In this document: one piece after another, positions 1 to 9,632 of the stretch
How the letters are laid out: every line of letters begins with the position of its first letter
Position numbering within the stretch: the first letter of the stretch is position 1
Notes under the pieces: model-generated
What the model saw: only the letters and a program-made list of their open reading frames with translations
Database searches by the model: none
Told to the model about the DNA's origin: nothing
Program-made: the position numbers and the translations under genes
Assembly (NCBI GenBank): GCA_934699065.1
Contig: CAKUWD010000013.1
Coordinates: 1 to 30,154 of the forward strand
DNA: 30,154 nt
Direction: 5' to 3'
Source of the DNA: an uncultured Treponema sp.
GTDB lineage: Bacteria > Spirochaetota > Spirochaetia > Treponematales > Treponemataceae

Positions 1-83
1 GTATAGTATTATTAGTAACTTTTTCTATTTCCTGGATTTTATATAAGAAACCATTTATGAAAAGAGTCGAGAAAGTAGTTTAA
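1..83 (+). CDS. C-terminal end of a membrane protein, possibly an acyltransferase
   Basis: An open frame enters from the left edge and stops at TAA 81-83. The last 27 residues are a hydrophobic stretch (IVLLVTFSISWILY) followed by a basic tail starting KKPFMKR. A final membrane helix followed by a K/E-KPF tail is common at the C-terminus of acyltransferase-3 (OafA-type) proteins, which would fit the polysaccharide genes downstream. The fragment is too short to be sure. It ends 30 bases before the next gene, so it probably belongs to the same operon. Confidence 0.5.
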   Translation, partial: IVLLVTFSISWILYKKPFMKRVEKVV

Positions 84-113
84 TTAAACAGTTTATTTTG
101 AACAGGTAATTTT

Positions 114-995
114 ATGGGTAGGATAGATTTTTCAAAAAAAATAAAGAAAATAGTAAAGAAAAGATTCTCATATATAAAATATATATTAAAAAAACGAAAT
201 GCTTTACATTTATCTGATAATACTATAAAAGACGTAAGTGATAGTTCATCAGCAAAAATAGCAATTCATTTTCATATTTTTTATATAGATTTAATTGATG
301 AAATTTATGAATATTTAGCAAATATAAAAAATCATTTTACTCTTATTATTACAGTTGTTAATGAGAAAGATTATCAAGTTTTAAGCAATTTCTTTAAGCT
401 ACATCAGCATAGTTATGATTTAAAGATTATAATTGTTCAAAATCGTGGAAGAGATATATATCCATTTTATTTGGCCTTACATAATTCTTACAAAGATTAT
501 GATATAATAGCTCACTTTCATACAAAAAGAAGTTTTCATACGGATTATGGTGAAAAATGGAGAAAATATTTATTCAACAATCTAATTGGAAAAAAATGTC
601 TTTTTGATAATATAATAAATTATTTTTGTAGAAATCAAAATGTTGGATTTGTTACAACTCCAATTGTTCCAATAAAAGCAATTATTAGTTCTTATTATGA
701 TTTTATAGAAAATATAGATGAAAATAAAAGTAATATAATTAACACTCTGAATGTATTTGGTGTTCCTTCAGATTTAGTAAATTCAAATAAAATCGGGTTA
801 GATTTTCCTTGTGGAAATATGTTTATTGCAAGATCAGAGGCAATAAAACAATTCTTTTCTGTAAATCTTACAGAAAATGATTTTCCAGAAGAACAAGGGC
901 AATTAAGTGGAACTTTACAACATTATGTAGAATTAATCTGGAATTACGTCGTAAAATATAATAATTATTTATATAAAGAAATAATAAGAAAATAA
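114..995 (+). CDS. RgpF-type rhamnan synthesis family protein
   Basis: The 293-residue protein matches the RgpF family (rhamnan synthesis protein F), which takes part in building rhamnose-containing surface polysaccharides. Visible family features are the early AIHFHIFY strand, the NRGRDIYPF motif near residue 111, and HFHTKRS near residue 135. Near the C-terminus are CGNMFIARSEA and an E-GQ-GTLQHYVE-W pattern. In longer relatives this domain is fused to other glycosyltransferase domains; here it stands alone with a basic N-terminal stretch (residues 1-30) that could contact the membrane. A weak AGG lies before the ATG. It is first in line before a GT2 enzyme, a flippase-like ABC exporter and a second GT2 enzyme, so it is probably part of a glycan assembly operon. 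The sugar is not known. Confidence 0.82.
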   Translation: MGRIDFSKKIKKIVKKRFSYIKYILKKRNALHLSDNTIKDVSDSSSAKIAIHFHIFYIDLIDEIYEYLANIKNHFTLIITVVNEKDYQVLSNFFKLHQHSYDLKIIIVQNRGRDIYPFYLALHNSYKDYDIIAHFHTKRSFHTDYGEKWRKYLFNNLIGKKCLFDNIINYFCRNQNVGFVTTPIVPIKAIISSYYDFIENIDENKSNIINTLNVFGVPSDLVNSNKIGLDFPCGNMFIARSEAIKQFFSVNLTENDFPEEQGQLSGTLQHYVELIWNYVVKYNNYLYKEIIRK

Positions 996-1011
996 AAAAT
1001 AAGGATTTTTT

Positions 1012-2055
1012 ATGATTTCAATTACACAAGAAATGATAATGCATAACTGGAAAAGTAAAGAAACTCTTGTTTCTATAAGGTGTGTTACATATAATCAGGA
1101 AAAATATATATCGCAGGCATTAGATAGTTTTCTAATGCAAAAAACAAATTTTCCTTTTGAAATTGTTGTTCATGATGATGCTTCCACAGATAAGACTATT
1201 GAAATAATTAAAGAATATGAAAAAAAATTTCCAGATATAGTTAAACCAATTTATGAGACGGAAAATCAATATTCAAAGAAAGATAACTCACTTGATTTGA
1301 TAATTTTACCTCACTTGAAAGGAAAATATACTGCTTATTGTGAAGGTGATGATTTTTGGACAAATAAAAATAAACTTCAAAAGCAAGTAGACTTTTTGGA
1401 ACAAAATCCTGATTATGGGTTTTGTTGTACAGATGTTGATATATATTATGAAGATAAAAAAATGTATCAGCATGCTATTACAAAGTCGAAAAAAAATCAT
1501 CTTGATTTTACAAATGGAATAAAATCAACAGGATACTTATTGAATCTTTCCTGGGTATTTAGAACAGATTTATATGAAAAAATAGTTAAAGAAAATGAAC
1601 AATTTTATTATGACAGACCATTACAGCTATACTATGAATTTTGTTTACGAACAAAATGTAAATATTTAAATTGTGTGACAGGCACATATAGAAGAAATCC
1701 AAATGGAATTTCGTTTTTTTCAAAAGGGCAGGAACAGAAGCAATATGAATATTTTAAATCTTGCTTTCTTCTGATCTTAAAATATTTACCAAAATTTAAT
1801 TGTTCACAAGAAATAGAGTCTAGGGTTTATGCCAGAAATATAGAATATGTATTAAAACCAGCTATTCAATTTGGAGATGAAGAAATCATTCAAATATTCA
1901 TATCTTATTCTACAAAAAATAAAGGTATATTTTTATGTGAATTAAATGATATAATTTTTGAAAAAGAAAAACAAATAAAAAAAACACTTTCATATCGGAT
2001 AGGAAATTTCCTATTATGGCCATTAAAAAAAATCAAAGGATTAAATATAGAATAA
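1012..2055 (+). CDS. Glycosyltransferase family 2
   Basis: This 347-residue protein has a GT-A fold of family GT2 at residues about 18-240. The opening strand VSIRCVTYNQEKYI and the acceptor-loop LDSFLMQ are typical. HDDASTDKT (about residues 53-61) is the nucleotide-sugar site, and EGDDFW (about 110-115) supplies the metal-binding DXD-type motif. The C-terminal third is basic and ends with a short hydrophobic, lysine-rich tail (FLLWPLKKIKG) that may lie on the membrane. An AAGGA box lies 6 bases before the ATG. It sits 16 bases after the RgpF-type gene and 18 bases before the ABC exporter, so the three are probably co-transcribed. Donor and acceptor sugars cannot be told from sequence. Confidence 0.88.
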   Translation: MISITQEMIMHNWKSKETLVSIRCVTYNQEKYISQALDSFLMQKTNFPFEIVVHDDASTDKTIEIIKEYEKKFPDIVKPIYETENQYSKKDNSLDLIILPHLKGKYTAYCEGDDFWTNKNKLQKQVDFLEQNPDYGFCCTDVDIYYEDKKMYQHAITKSKKNHLDFTNGIKSTGYLLNLSWVFRTDLYEKIVKENEQFYYDRPLQLYYEFCLRTKCKYLNCVTGTYRRNPNGISFFSKGQEQKQYEYFKSCFLLILKYLPKFNCSQEIESRVYARNIEYVLKPAIQFGDEEIIQIFISYSTKNKGIFLCELNDIIFEKEKQIKKTLSYRIGNFLLWPLKKIKGLNIE

Positions 2056-2073
2056 AACTTAGGACATAATAAT

Positions 2074-3825
2074 ATGAAATCATTTTTGAAAATTTTTAAA
2101 ATACTAACTCCTAAACAACTGAGAATTTGTTTTGCTCTCATTATTTTGATGTTTGTTATAGCTGTTTTTGAAGCTTTCGGCATCGGTTTACTTTATCCAC
2201 TTATCACTATAATCGGTGATCCGGCATACTTAGAAGGACATGCTGAAATAGCAAAAATCATATCTTTCTTTGGAATTACAACTCATAAATCACTTGTAAT
2301 TTTTCTTTCTCTTGGACTTGTTTTCTTTTATATATTTAAGAACTTTTTAATTCTCTTTCAGGGAAAACTTCAAATTGCATTTACATTAAACAATCAGGCA
2401 GATTATACAAAGCGTCTTTATAAATATTATATAAACAAACCTTATCTCTTTCATGTAGACACAAATTTTTCTGTAATTTTACGAAACATAAATTTAGGTT
2501 GTATTATTGTTTTCAGTCAGATTCTAACAAATACACTTATTATTATTACAAATATCATAACCATGATCGTTATCTGGATTTTGCTTCTGATAATGGATTG
2601 GGTTATGGCTATTGTAATTGCTTTTATTCTTGCTCCTCTTATGCTGGGAATACTTAATTATTTCCGAAAGAAGATTAATAAATATGGAACCCGTCAGAAC
2701 GAATGTAATGTTGAATATATCAAATGGTTGAATCAGGGCTTCTGGTCTGTAAAAGAAACAAAAGTAATGCAGAAAGAAGCTTTCTTTACAGAAGAATTCT
2801 CAAAAGCATTTAATGAGTTTACAGTAACACAGAAACAATTTTTATTTATAAACAGATTCCCTAAATGTATTATTGAAATGGTATGTGTTGGAGGAATTCT
2901 TTTATTAATCACATTTAAAATGATTTTTAATACAGATCCTTCTTCTATCATTCCGGCATTAGGTGTACTTGCACTTGCTGCTATGCGTCTTATGCCTTGT
3001 ATGAATCAGATTACAGGTTTGTTTAATGAAATAAAATTTAAGATGCCTTTCTTTAATGAAGTATATGATGATTTTATTGCAATTAAAAATGAGAAAAAAG
3101 AAGACGAAATAAATTCTCAAACAGGGAAAGAAGAAAGAATCCCATTCAATAAAGAGATTTCTGTTACAAATCTGACATTCGGATATCCTGATACAAATAA
3201 AAATGTTTTTGAAAATGTAAGTTTTACTATTCCAAAAGGAAAATTTGTTGGGGTTGTAGGGCCAAGCGGAGCTGGTAAAACAACATTTGTAGATATTTTG
3301 TTAGGATTACTTCAACCTTCTGGTGGATCTATCAATGTTGATGGAAAAAATATTTTCGAAAATATTCAGGGATGGCTTGATAATGTTTCATATGTTCCAC
3401 AGAGTATTTATCTTATTGATGGAACTATCCGGGAAAACATTGCTTTTGGAATTTTACCGGAAGATATTGATGATAAAAGAATTGAAAAAGTTCTTAAAAT
3501 GGCCGAATTGTATGATTTCGTACAAAGTCTTGAATTAAAAGAAAATACTCCGTGTGGTGATAAGGGAGCAAAACTTTCAGGTGGACAAAAACAGCGAATA
3601 GGTATTGCGCGTGCTCTGTATCAAAATCCATCTGTATTAATTCTTGATGAAGCAACTTCTGCTTTGGACACAGAAACTGAAAAACAAATTACAGAAACTA
3701 TAAACAAATTGAAAGGTGAAATTACAATTATTGCAATTGCACATAGACTTTCAACTTTGGAAAATTGTGATTTTAAAATCAAATTTGAGAATAATTCTGC
3801 TACAATTATAGAGGAAAAGATTTAA
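2074..3825 (+). CDS. ABC exporter with fused membrane and ATPase domains, flippase type
   Basis: The 583-residue half-transporter has an N-terminal membrane domain (several helices within residues 20-330) and a C-terminal ATPase domain. Walker A GPSGAGKTT is near residues 396-404, the Q-loop YVPQSIYL follows, the signature LSGGQKQR is near 502, Walker B VLILDEATSALD near 521-532, and the switch histidine AHRLST near 556. All catalytic elements are intact. This architecture is shared by MsbA and by PglK-type lipid-linked oligosaccharide flippases. Because glycosyltransferase genes flank it on both sides, export or flipping of a lipid-linked glycan is the likely role. It should act as a homodimer in the inner membrane. 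Peptide or lipid export cannot be excluded. Confidence 0.88.
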   Translation: MKSFLKIFKILTPKQLRICFALIILMFVIAVFEAFGIGLLYPLITIIGDPAYLEGHAEIAKIISFFGITTHKSLVIFLSLGLVFFYIFKNFLILFQGKLQIAFTLNNQADYTKRLYKYYINKPYLFHVDTNFSVILRNINLGCIIVFSQILTNTLIIITNIITMIVIWILLLIMDWVMAIVIAFILAPLMLGILNYFRKKINKYGTRQNECNVEYIKWLNQGFWSVKETKVMQKEAFFTEEFSKAFNEFTVTQKQFLFINRFPKCIIEMVCVGGILLLITFKMIFNTDPSSIIPALGVLALAAMRLMPCMNQITGLFNEIKFKMPFFNEVYDDFIAIKNEKKEDEINSQTGKEERIPFNKEISVTNLTFGYPDTNKNVFENVSFTIPKGKFVGVVGPSGAGKTTFVDILLGLLQPSGGSINVDGKNIFENIQGWLDNVSYVPQSIYLIDGTIRENIAFGILPEDIDDKRIEKVLKMAELYDFVQSLELKENTPCGDKGAKLSGGQKQRIGIARALYQNPSVLILDEATSALDTETEKQITETINKLKGEITIIAIAHRLSTLENCDFKIKFENNSATIIEEKI

Positions 3826-3841
3826 GGAACAATCGGCTAAA

Positions 3842-5593
3842 ATGACAATAAAAAAACTTACAAAGGCAATATACAAAAGATTTAAAAAAATAAGTTTCAG
3901 AGAAGTTTCTACTTACTGCAAACTTCATTCTTATTGGAATAAGAGACATGATTTTTATCTCCCGCCTCAAGCATTTGGATGTAGTCTTGAAGAATATGAA
4001 AAACAGAAAGCTTATTCTTTTCCACAAAATATAAAATTCAGTATACTTGTGCCTTTATATAATACACCAGAAGCTTTTTTAAAAGAAATGATTGGTTCTG
4101 TAATCTTTCAGACTTATGAGAATTGGGAATTATGTTTAGCAGATGGAAGTGATGAAAATCATAAAAATGTTGAAGAAGTTTGTAGGTCAATTTCAAATCA
4201 AGATAAGCGTATTAAGTATTTAAAACTTTCAGAGAATAAAGGTATTTCAGAAAATACAAATGCATGTATTAAAATGGCAACAGGAGATTTTATTTCTCTT
4301 TTTGATCATGATGATTTATTACATCCCTGTGCTTTGTTTGAAACAATGAAAGCTATCTGTGAAAAAGAAGCAGATTTTGTATATACCGATGAAGTAATAT
4401 TTCAAAGTCCAAATTTGCAAAAAATTAACAATACAAATTTTAAACCAGATTTTGCACCTGATTATTTTTGCGGTACAAATTATTTGTGTCACTTTTCATC
4501 ATTTAAAAAAACTTTGCTTGATAGTATTGGTAATTTTGATTCAACTACAGATGGTGCACAGGATTATGATTTATTTTTACGTCTTTCTGAAAAAGCACAG
4601 AAAATCGTACATGTTTCAAAATGTATGTATTATTGGAGAGCTTCGCCAACTTCAACAGCAAATAGTATAGGAACAAAGACTTATGCTATTGAAGCAGGAA
4701 AAAGGGCTCTGGAAAAGCATTATGAAAGAATAGCTGTAGATGCTGAAGTTCAGATTTGTAAAAATATTTTATATCGTACAAAGTACAAAATAAATTCTCA
4801 GCCAAAAATTTCCATAATAATAATAAATAAAAACAAAAAGAAGACTTGCGAATGTATTAATTCAATATTAGAAAAAACTACATATTCAGATTTTGAAATT
4901 CTTGTAGTTGATAAATTGATTAATTTTGAAACTCTGATAAATGATCAAAGAATACATAGTTTTATAAATAAAAATAATATAAGAAATTCAGAATTATTAA
5001 ATCAAGCTTCATGTTATGCTAAAGGAGAATATTTAGTTTTTTTAGATTCAAATACAAAAATTATTTCTTCGGAATGGCTCGAGGAAATGTTAATGTTTGC
5101 TCAAAGAACTAATACTGGTGCGGTTGGAGCAAAATTAATTAATAATGATGAAACAATTCATAATGCAGGAATATTTATTGGAATTCACGGATTATTTGGA
5201 ATTTCACATAAAAATCAATCTGCTCTAGAAAATGGATATGCATTTAGAACTGCGCTTGTACAGAATTTTAATGCAGTTACGGCAGAATGCATGATGGTGT
5301 CAAAAAAAGTTTTTATAGAAATGAAACAATTCAGTAATGAGTATAATGATTCATTGTATGATATTGATTTTTGCTTAAAATTAAGAAAAGCAAATTATTT
5401 AGTAGTTTGGACACCTTTTTCGCAATTAAAATATTTAGGAAGAAATATAACGAAAGAAAACAATAAAGATAAAAAAACGTTCATCAATAAATGGTATAGT
5501 TATTTGCATTATTGCGACGAATACTATAATCCTAATTTAACAAAGAGAAGAAATGATTTCAGAATTACAGGAATGATTTATCCAAAAGATTAA
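3842..5593 (+). CDS. Tandem-domain glycosyltransferase family 2
   Basis: The protein (583 residues) has two GT2-like domains. The first, about residues 62-290, is complete: FSILVPLYNTPEAFL, LADGSDE, the DHDDLLHP metal motif, YTDEVIF, and GAQDYDLFLRL-YYWR. The second, about residues 323-555, starts SIIIINKNKK and contains FLDSNTK and DFCLKLRKANY. It has no clear DXD pair at the place where the first domain has DHDD, so it may bind rather than transfer, or use a different set of residues. Similar two-domain enzymes are common in O-antigen and rhamnan clusters. An AAGGA box lies 13 bases before the ATG. It is the last gene of the plus-strand operon and ends 2 bases from the end of the convergent acyltransferase. 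Confidence 0.85.
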   Translation: MTIKKLTKAIYKRFKKISFREVSTYCKLHSYWNKRHDFYLPPQAFGCSLEEYEKQKAYSFPQNIKFSILVPLYNTPEAFLKEMIGSVIFQTYENWELCLADGSDENHKNVEEVCRSISNQDKRIKYLKLSENKGISENTNACIKMATGDFISLFDHDDLLHPCALFETMKAICEKEADFVYTDEVIFQSPNLQKINNTNFKPDFAPDYFCGTNYLCHFSSFKKTLLDSIGNFDSTTDGAQDYDLFLRLSEKAQKIVHVSKCMYYWRASPTSTANSIGTKTYAIEAGKRALEKHYERIAVDAEVQICKNILYRTKYKINSQPKISIIIINKNKKKTCECINSILEKTTYSDFEILVVDKLINFETLINDQRIHSFINKNNIRNSELLNQASCYAKGEYLVFLDSNTKIISSEWLEEMLMFAQRTNTGAVGAKLINNDETIHNAGIFIGIHGLFGISHKNQSALENGYAFRTALVQNFNAVTAECMMVSKKVFIEMKQFSNEYNDSLYDIDFCLKLRKANYLVVWTPFSQLKYLGRNITKENNKDKKTFINKWYSYLHYCDEYYNPNLTKRRNDFRITGMIYPKD

Positions 5594-5595
5594 AT

Positions 5596-6777
5596 CTATT
5601 CCTGCTTTATATTTGAAACTTCGTTTTCAATAAATAATTTATTCACGATATAATTAATAAGTTTATTACCAATAGGGGTAATAAACTTATTAAACAAATA
5701 AGAAACAATAATTATTCCGAATAAATCCAATATGAAAACAATTGAAACAGTAAATACATAATTATGTATGTAATTCAGGAATACATTAAATAAATTATTT
5801 ATAAATGAAATAATTAAACCGTGTAATAAGAATACCCATAATGAAATTTTTGAAAGAAAAAGAAAAATCTTTTTTGAAAAAAAAGTCTGTAATGTATTAG
5901 ATTTTGAGCAAGCTAGAATTATTAAAAATGCTGATATAGAATGACTTATAAATTTTGTAAAACCATTTTGTTTATCAAATGGAATTAAAATATATTTATA
6001 AATATTTGTAGGTGTTACACCAGTAGGAAAAGCTCCTAAAAATAGTCCTAAAATAATTAATATAGGGATGAAAAAATTTGATATTTTTATATCATAATAA
6101 TAATTTATCATGAATAAAGTACTTCCCAAAAAAACAGAAGCAAAATGAATTTTTTCTTGCGAAGGCAATAAATATAAAATTGCAATTATAAAAATATTTA
6201 GTTTAATAATTTGTTTTCCGTCATATATCCAGCATAAAGAAGAAATAATAGATACAAATATGCTACCCATAAAAATATAATTCATCATCCAGAGATGTGT
6301 GCCTACATAGCCATCATTACCTCTTATGAGTATACCAAAAAGTAAAGAATCTGCAGTTTTATATATTTCTTTACAGATATTTTTGATAAAGTGTTCTTGA
6401 CCGACATATCCAACAAAACGGGTAATAAAAATAATTAAGGCATAAACTGCAATAGGAAATAATAATTTAAGATAACGTTTTATGATAAAAATACCAATTT
6501 TCTGTGATTTCATCGAAATAATAACACTGGTAATTACATATCCGCTGATAAGAATAAATAAATGTACAAAGAAATTTCCATTAACAATTAATCCAAGTGG
6601 TGATTGAGACAAAAAAGTATCAAAACCATTTGCCATAGATTTTTCGGCAGTACCCCAATATGTAGATGGAAAATATTGAAAGCAAAAATGATGAAAGAAA
6701 ATAAAAAGACAAGAAATACCTTTAATACCATCAAGCCAGTCAATTCTTTTTTTTGATGTGATAGTTGTTTCGTTCAT
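5596..6777 (-). CDS. Acyltransferase 3 (OafA/YrhL type) membrane protein
   Basis: The 393-residue protein is almost entirely membrane-spanning, with about ten hydrophobic segments. It opens with RIDWLDGIKGISCLFIFFHHF, the usual first helix of acyltransferase-3 proteins; the histidine pair at the end of that helix corresponds to the conserved catalytic-site histidine. A second family mark is the NFFVHLFILISGYVI segment. These enzymes move acetyl or other acyl groups across the membrane to surface sugars, so decoration of the glycan made by the adjacent plus-strand operon is likely. It is transcribed towards that operon and the two stop codons nearly touch. The N-terminus starts with a short polar tail before the DGIKG motif. 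No clear ribosome binding site is visible. Confidence 0.85.
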   Translation of the reverse strand: MNETTITSKKRIDWLDGIKGISCLFIFFHHFCFQYFPSTYWGTAEKSMANGFDTFLSQSPLGLIVNGNFFVHLFILISGYVITSVIISMKSQKIGIFIIKRYLKLLFPIAVYALIIFITRFVGYVGQEHFIKNICKEIYKTADSLLFGILIRGNDGYVGTHLWMMNYIFMGSIFVSIISSLCWIYDGKQIIKLNIFIIAILYLLPSQEKIHFASVFLGSTLFMINYYYDIKISNFFIPILIILGLFLGAFPTGVTPTNIYKYILIPFDKQNGFTKFISHSISAFLIILACSKSNTLQTFFSKKIFLFLSKISLWVFLLHGLIISFINNLFNVFLNYIHNYVFTVSIVFILDLFGIIIVSYLFNKFITPIGNKLINYIVNKLFIENEVSNIKQE

Positions 6778-6918
6778 TAAGTTATTCCATAAAAGTGAAA
6801 TTCATTTATATAAAATTATATATTAATTTAGGAATTTTGTCATAAATAAATGTGAGATAAATATGCTAATCTAATTAATTCGAAAATTAATAAAAAAAAA
6901 TATATACAATGCACAATA

Positions 6919-6946
6919 TTTACAAAAAAGTTATAAAAAATATAAT
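6919..6946 (+). promoter_or_regulatory. Candidate sigma-70 type promoter for the broken acyltransferase
   Basis: TTTACA at 6919-6924 and a perfect TATAAT at 6941-6946 are separated by 16 bases. AGGA follows at 6947-6950, close to the ATG at 6958. The leader would be very short. In AT-rich DNA such matches arise easily, so this is moderate evidence only. Confidence 0.45.
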
Positions 6947-6957
6947 AGGAATTATAT

Positions 6958-7261
6958 ATGAACGATAGTATTAAATTAGAACAGAAAACTGAAATTTCAG
7001 AAACAACTTCAAAAGGTATTACTTCTTTACGATATTTGCTTAGTGTTTTGATTGTTTTTGCACATAACAATTTTACTGTTGCTGATATTGCAGAAAAAAT
7101 TTACAGATCCCGCCACACGTCCTATTTTTGTGCAGAATGAGTTTGGAAGATGGCTTCAATTCTTTATTTCTTTGGGTATTGCTAATTGTGCCGTACCTTT
7201 GCTTTTGCCTTATGTAATCTGGATGACTATATATGCATTTTATTCCAGTATTGGAAAATAA
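6958..7261 (+). pseudogene. Broken acyltransferase 3 gene, frameshifted and internally deleted
   Basis: The first frame gives 60 residues with TSLRYLLSVLIVFAHNNFT, the first helix of an acyltransferase-3 protein including its histidine. Reading is lost at the run of six A at 7094-7099. With five A the frame continues as FTDPATRPIFVQNEFGRWLQ, then a helix ending NCAVPLLLPYVIWMTIYAF, and stops at 7261. In intact relatives the NCAVPLFF helix and a LPYVIW-type segment are separated by about a hundred residues, so the direct join suggests an internal deletion as well. What remains is about 100 of an expected 330-400 residues. It is divergent from the intact acyltransferase at 5596-6777 and may be a decayed copy of that function. 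Confidence 0.7.
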
Positions 7262-7346
7262 AGGAACGGTAATTCTGAATACATCGCTTTCTGCAAATAT
7301 CGAAACGGTACTAGAATAATTGTCTGAAATGTTTTGCTAAATGCTT

Positions 7347-8183
7347 TTAATTTGCCTTTTGTTGTTTTAATTTTATACCCTCGAGTATAAGTTCTAATGG
7401 TGCGTTCATATCTTTAGCAGCAGTTTCAGGAGTAGCGTTATATTTTTGTACAAGCATAATAGCTGCTTCTACGGCTTTTTGTTTTGCACCTTCAGCCAGA
7501 GCTTCTCGTTTTGTAATTCTAATTAAATCTCTATCATGTAAATTCATAGCGGCGTAGTCCCTCCTGAATTTTTCATTCTCTTTTATCTTTTCAACCTGTT
7601 CTGAAAGTCGTTTATTAAAATCATCTTCGCCTGGATTATTTGTGTGTATGAAGTAAAGAAAATCACGAATTTTTTCATCTTTCTCTATTTCATATGCACT
7701 TGCATTATAAATGACTTTGAGGGAATTGTCATGTAGTTTTATCGTGTTATCTTCAATACAAACATTATGAAAAGTATAACAGGGTAATCCGTATGTCATA
7801 TCTTTTTCATCATGAAAAGGATCCTGTTTACAGATAAAAAGGATGTAGCTGTCTTTAAGTTCCGTATAGTCCTGTCCTTTCATGAGATTATCCATATCAA
7901 TCATAGCCGAATAGTAACGAGTACGTTTACCGAGCGCTTCCTGGGGATAATTTTGAATTTCTATATCTATCACTTTATCTTCATCTTTTAGATATACATC
8001 TAATCTTATTCCTTTTGATGTATAGAAAGGTGCAATTCGTTTTTCCAGTTTTGGATAATTTATTTGTTTAACACAAATATGCAGCAATCTTTCAATTAGT
8101 TCTGCACAAATATTTGGATTATGCATGACAGCTTGAAACATTCCATCATCCGTAAAAGTTAATTCATCTACTGTTTTTGGCAT
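7347..8183 (-). CDS. Rpn family recombination-promoting nuclease / PD-(D/E)XK transposase-like protein
   Basis: The protein has 278 residues. The opening LTFTDDGMFQAVM and the core IRLDVYLKDEDKVIDIEIQNY (about residues 55-77) match the Rpn/PD-(D/E)XK nuclease family. The catalytic residues appear as D in RLDVY and E-x-Q in IEIQ. The tail is helical and rich in charged residues (KREALAEGAKQKAVEAA), as in Rpn relatives. Known family members are DNA endonucleases linked to RecA-independent recombination; they are often annotated as transposases but are not insertion sequences. An AAGGAG box lies 7 bases before the ATG. I see no inverted repeats or attC at its ends. It stands alone between the acyltransferase fragment and the oxidoreductase. 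Confidence 0.82.
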   Translation of the reverse strand: MPKTVDELTFTDDGMFQAVMHNPNICAELIERLLHICVKQINYPKLEKRIAPFYTSKGIRLDVYLKDEDKVIDIEIQNYPQEALGKRTRYYSAMIDMDNLMKGQDYTELKDSYILFICKQDPFHDEKDMTYGLPCYTFHNVCIEDNTIKLHDNSLKVIYNASAYEIEKDEKIRDFLYFIHTNNPGEDDFNKRLSEQVEKIKENEKFRRDYAAMNLHDRDLIRITKREALAEGAKQKAVEAAIMLVQKYNATPETAAKDMNAPLELILEGIKLKQQKAN

Positions 8184-8402
8184 AAAAGACTCCTTAATAT
8201 TGTGTGTTAAGTATTAAAATTCTACACTATATAAATAGGCTTAAAGTGAACATTTTAGGAAATGAAATACAGAAAAAAAGTAAAAAATTTTTATTTAAAT
8301 AATAAATTAAATCAATTAAGCATTTACTTATAATCATTAAATTACATCAAATAAGATTACTTTGTTTTCGTTGCTGAATGGAGGAAGAAAATAATTTAGA
8401 AT

Positions 8403-9437
8403 TTATACAAACGCAGCTTTGATTTCTTCGAGAATCCGCAGGTCTTCAATGGCTGCTGAGAGCGGACTTTGCAGGTTTGCGATACCATCCAGAAAGTCGA
8501 CGGCGTTTTGAATCATATTTGAAAAATAGCCTGTTTTTTTGGGAAGGTGGAGGGTTTTGTCTCTGCTGAGAGAGAAAAATCCTGTATAAAGTTTTGATTC
8601 CTGGCGTTTGTAAAATTTGGCGTAGCCGTTACCAAGGCAGATTCTTCCTTCGGTTCCCAGAATATCAAGACCGAAGCTGAAAAAGCGGCTGCGGCCACTC
8701 ATGCTGATTGTCACTTCTGCACAGGATTCAGTTGTAAAGTGTGCGCTGAAGTTGCGGACATCATTTTTGTCATCTTTGAAAATGCCGGTAACAATTGGGT
8801 TTGAAAGTTTTTCATCCAGAAGCCAGCTGATTATATCTACAAGATGTGTGCCATCATGGAGAAGGCTGTAGGTGCCGTCTTTTTCATATTCTTTGCCATA
8901 AATTCGAAGCCCGGAATAGAGTTCTCCGCGGATAGTCTGTAATTTTCCTATTTCTTTTATGTAAGCTTTTGCCTTTTTATAGTCTGCAGCAAAACGGCGT
9001 TCATGATTGACCATAACAGGAACTCCGGCTTTTTCGGCAGCCTTGGCAATCTCAAGAGCCTGTACGCTGTTTAAGGCAACTGGTTTTTCAAGAATAATAA
9101 AGCGAGGTTTTGCGGTAATAGCTGCCAGACACTCTTCCATATGAGAGTCCTCGTTTACAGCGATTGTGATTATATCAGGGGTTGGTATAGACTTATACAT
9201 CTCGGAGCTGGATGAAAAAACTTTGGCGTCTTTTACATAGTGTCCCCATTTTGTAAGATTTTCTTCATTTGTATCAGCGGCGGCAATCAGCTTTATGCGT
9301 TTATTGCCAAGCAGTGCCATTGTATGAGATGCAGGCTGTTCACGCTTTTTGTCAAAGCCAAGTGAAAAACCGATGCGTCCCGTACCAACCAGGGCTGCTG
9401 TATATACAGGCGAATATTTTTTTGAATAAAACGACAT
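8403..9437 (-). CDS. Gfo/Idh/MocA family NAD(P)-dependent oxidoreductase
   Basis: The protein has 344 residues and a Rossmann nucleotide-binding N-terminus: AALVGTGRIGFSLG at residues 14-27. The family motif ILEKPVALN is near residue 116 and contains the catalytic-site lysine of the EKP motif. NHERRFAADY follows near 143, and HDGTHLVDIISWLL near 193 carries the conserved histidine. Members oxidise or reduce sugars and inositols; the substrate is not evident. Its G+C content is clearly higher than that of the genes around it, which suggests a different history or stronger expression. The start has only a weak AAAG upstream. The 195 bases beyond its start show no further gene. Confidence 0.87.
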   Translation of the reverse strand: MSFYSKKYSPVYTAALVGTGRIGFSLGFDKKREQPASHTMALLGNKRIKLIAAADTNEENLTKWGHYVKDAKVFSSSSEMYKSIPTPDIITIAVNEDSHMEECLAAITAKPRFIILEKPVALNSVQALEIAKAAEKAGVPVMVNHERRFAADYKKAKAYIKEIGKLQTIRGELYSGLRIYGKEYEKDGTYSLLHDGTHLVDIISWLLDEKLSNPIVTGIFKDDKNDVRNFSAHFTTESCAEVTISMSGRSRFFSFGLDILGTEGRICLGNGYAKFYKRQESKLYTGFFSLSRDKTLHLPKKTGYFSNMIQNAVDFLDGIANLQSPLSAAIEDLRILEEIKAAFV

Positions 9438-9632
9438 GTCTTTAATATATCAATAATGCGGAATTATTTCATTATTCAAAATTTCTTCTTTTCATAAAGA
9501 TACTGGAATATCTTATATTTCTTTATGCAGAAGCTTATAAGTAAATTTTATTGATTGTCATCAGCTTTTATAAAGTAACTTTATTCTTTATATTATTTTC
9601 AGAGAGAAAATACATCTTCTTTTGAAATATTG

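Noticed and set aside
6840..7070. Open frame on the minus strand over the acyltransferase fragment
   Set aside because: It overlaps the recognised acyltransferase helix in antisense and is a phenylalanine/tyrosine-rich shadow.
7347..8183. Insertion sequence around the transposase-like gene
   Set aside because: The protein is an Rpn-type PD-(D/E)XK nuclease. I see no terminal inverted repeats or target duplications around it.
9438..9632. Possible attC or small gene left of the TetR operon that would make it a cassette
   Set aside because: No outer boxes, stem or coding frame could be found there, so the TetR/EFR1/DUF2141 operon is taken as ordinary chromosome despite its orientation.
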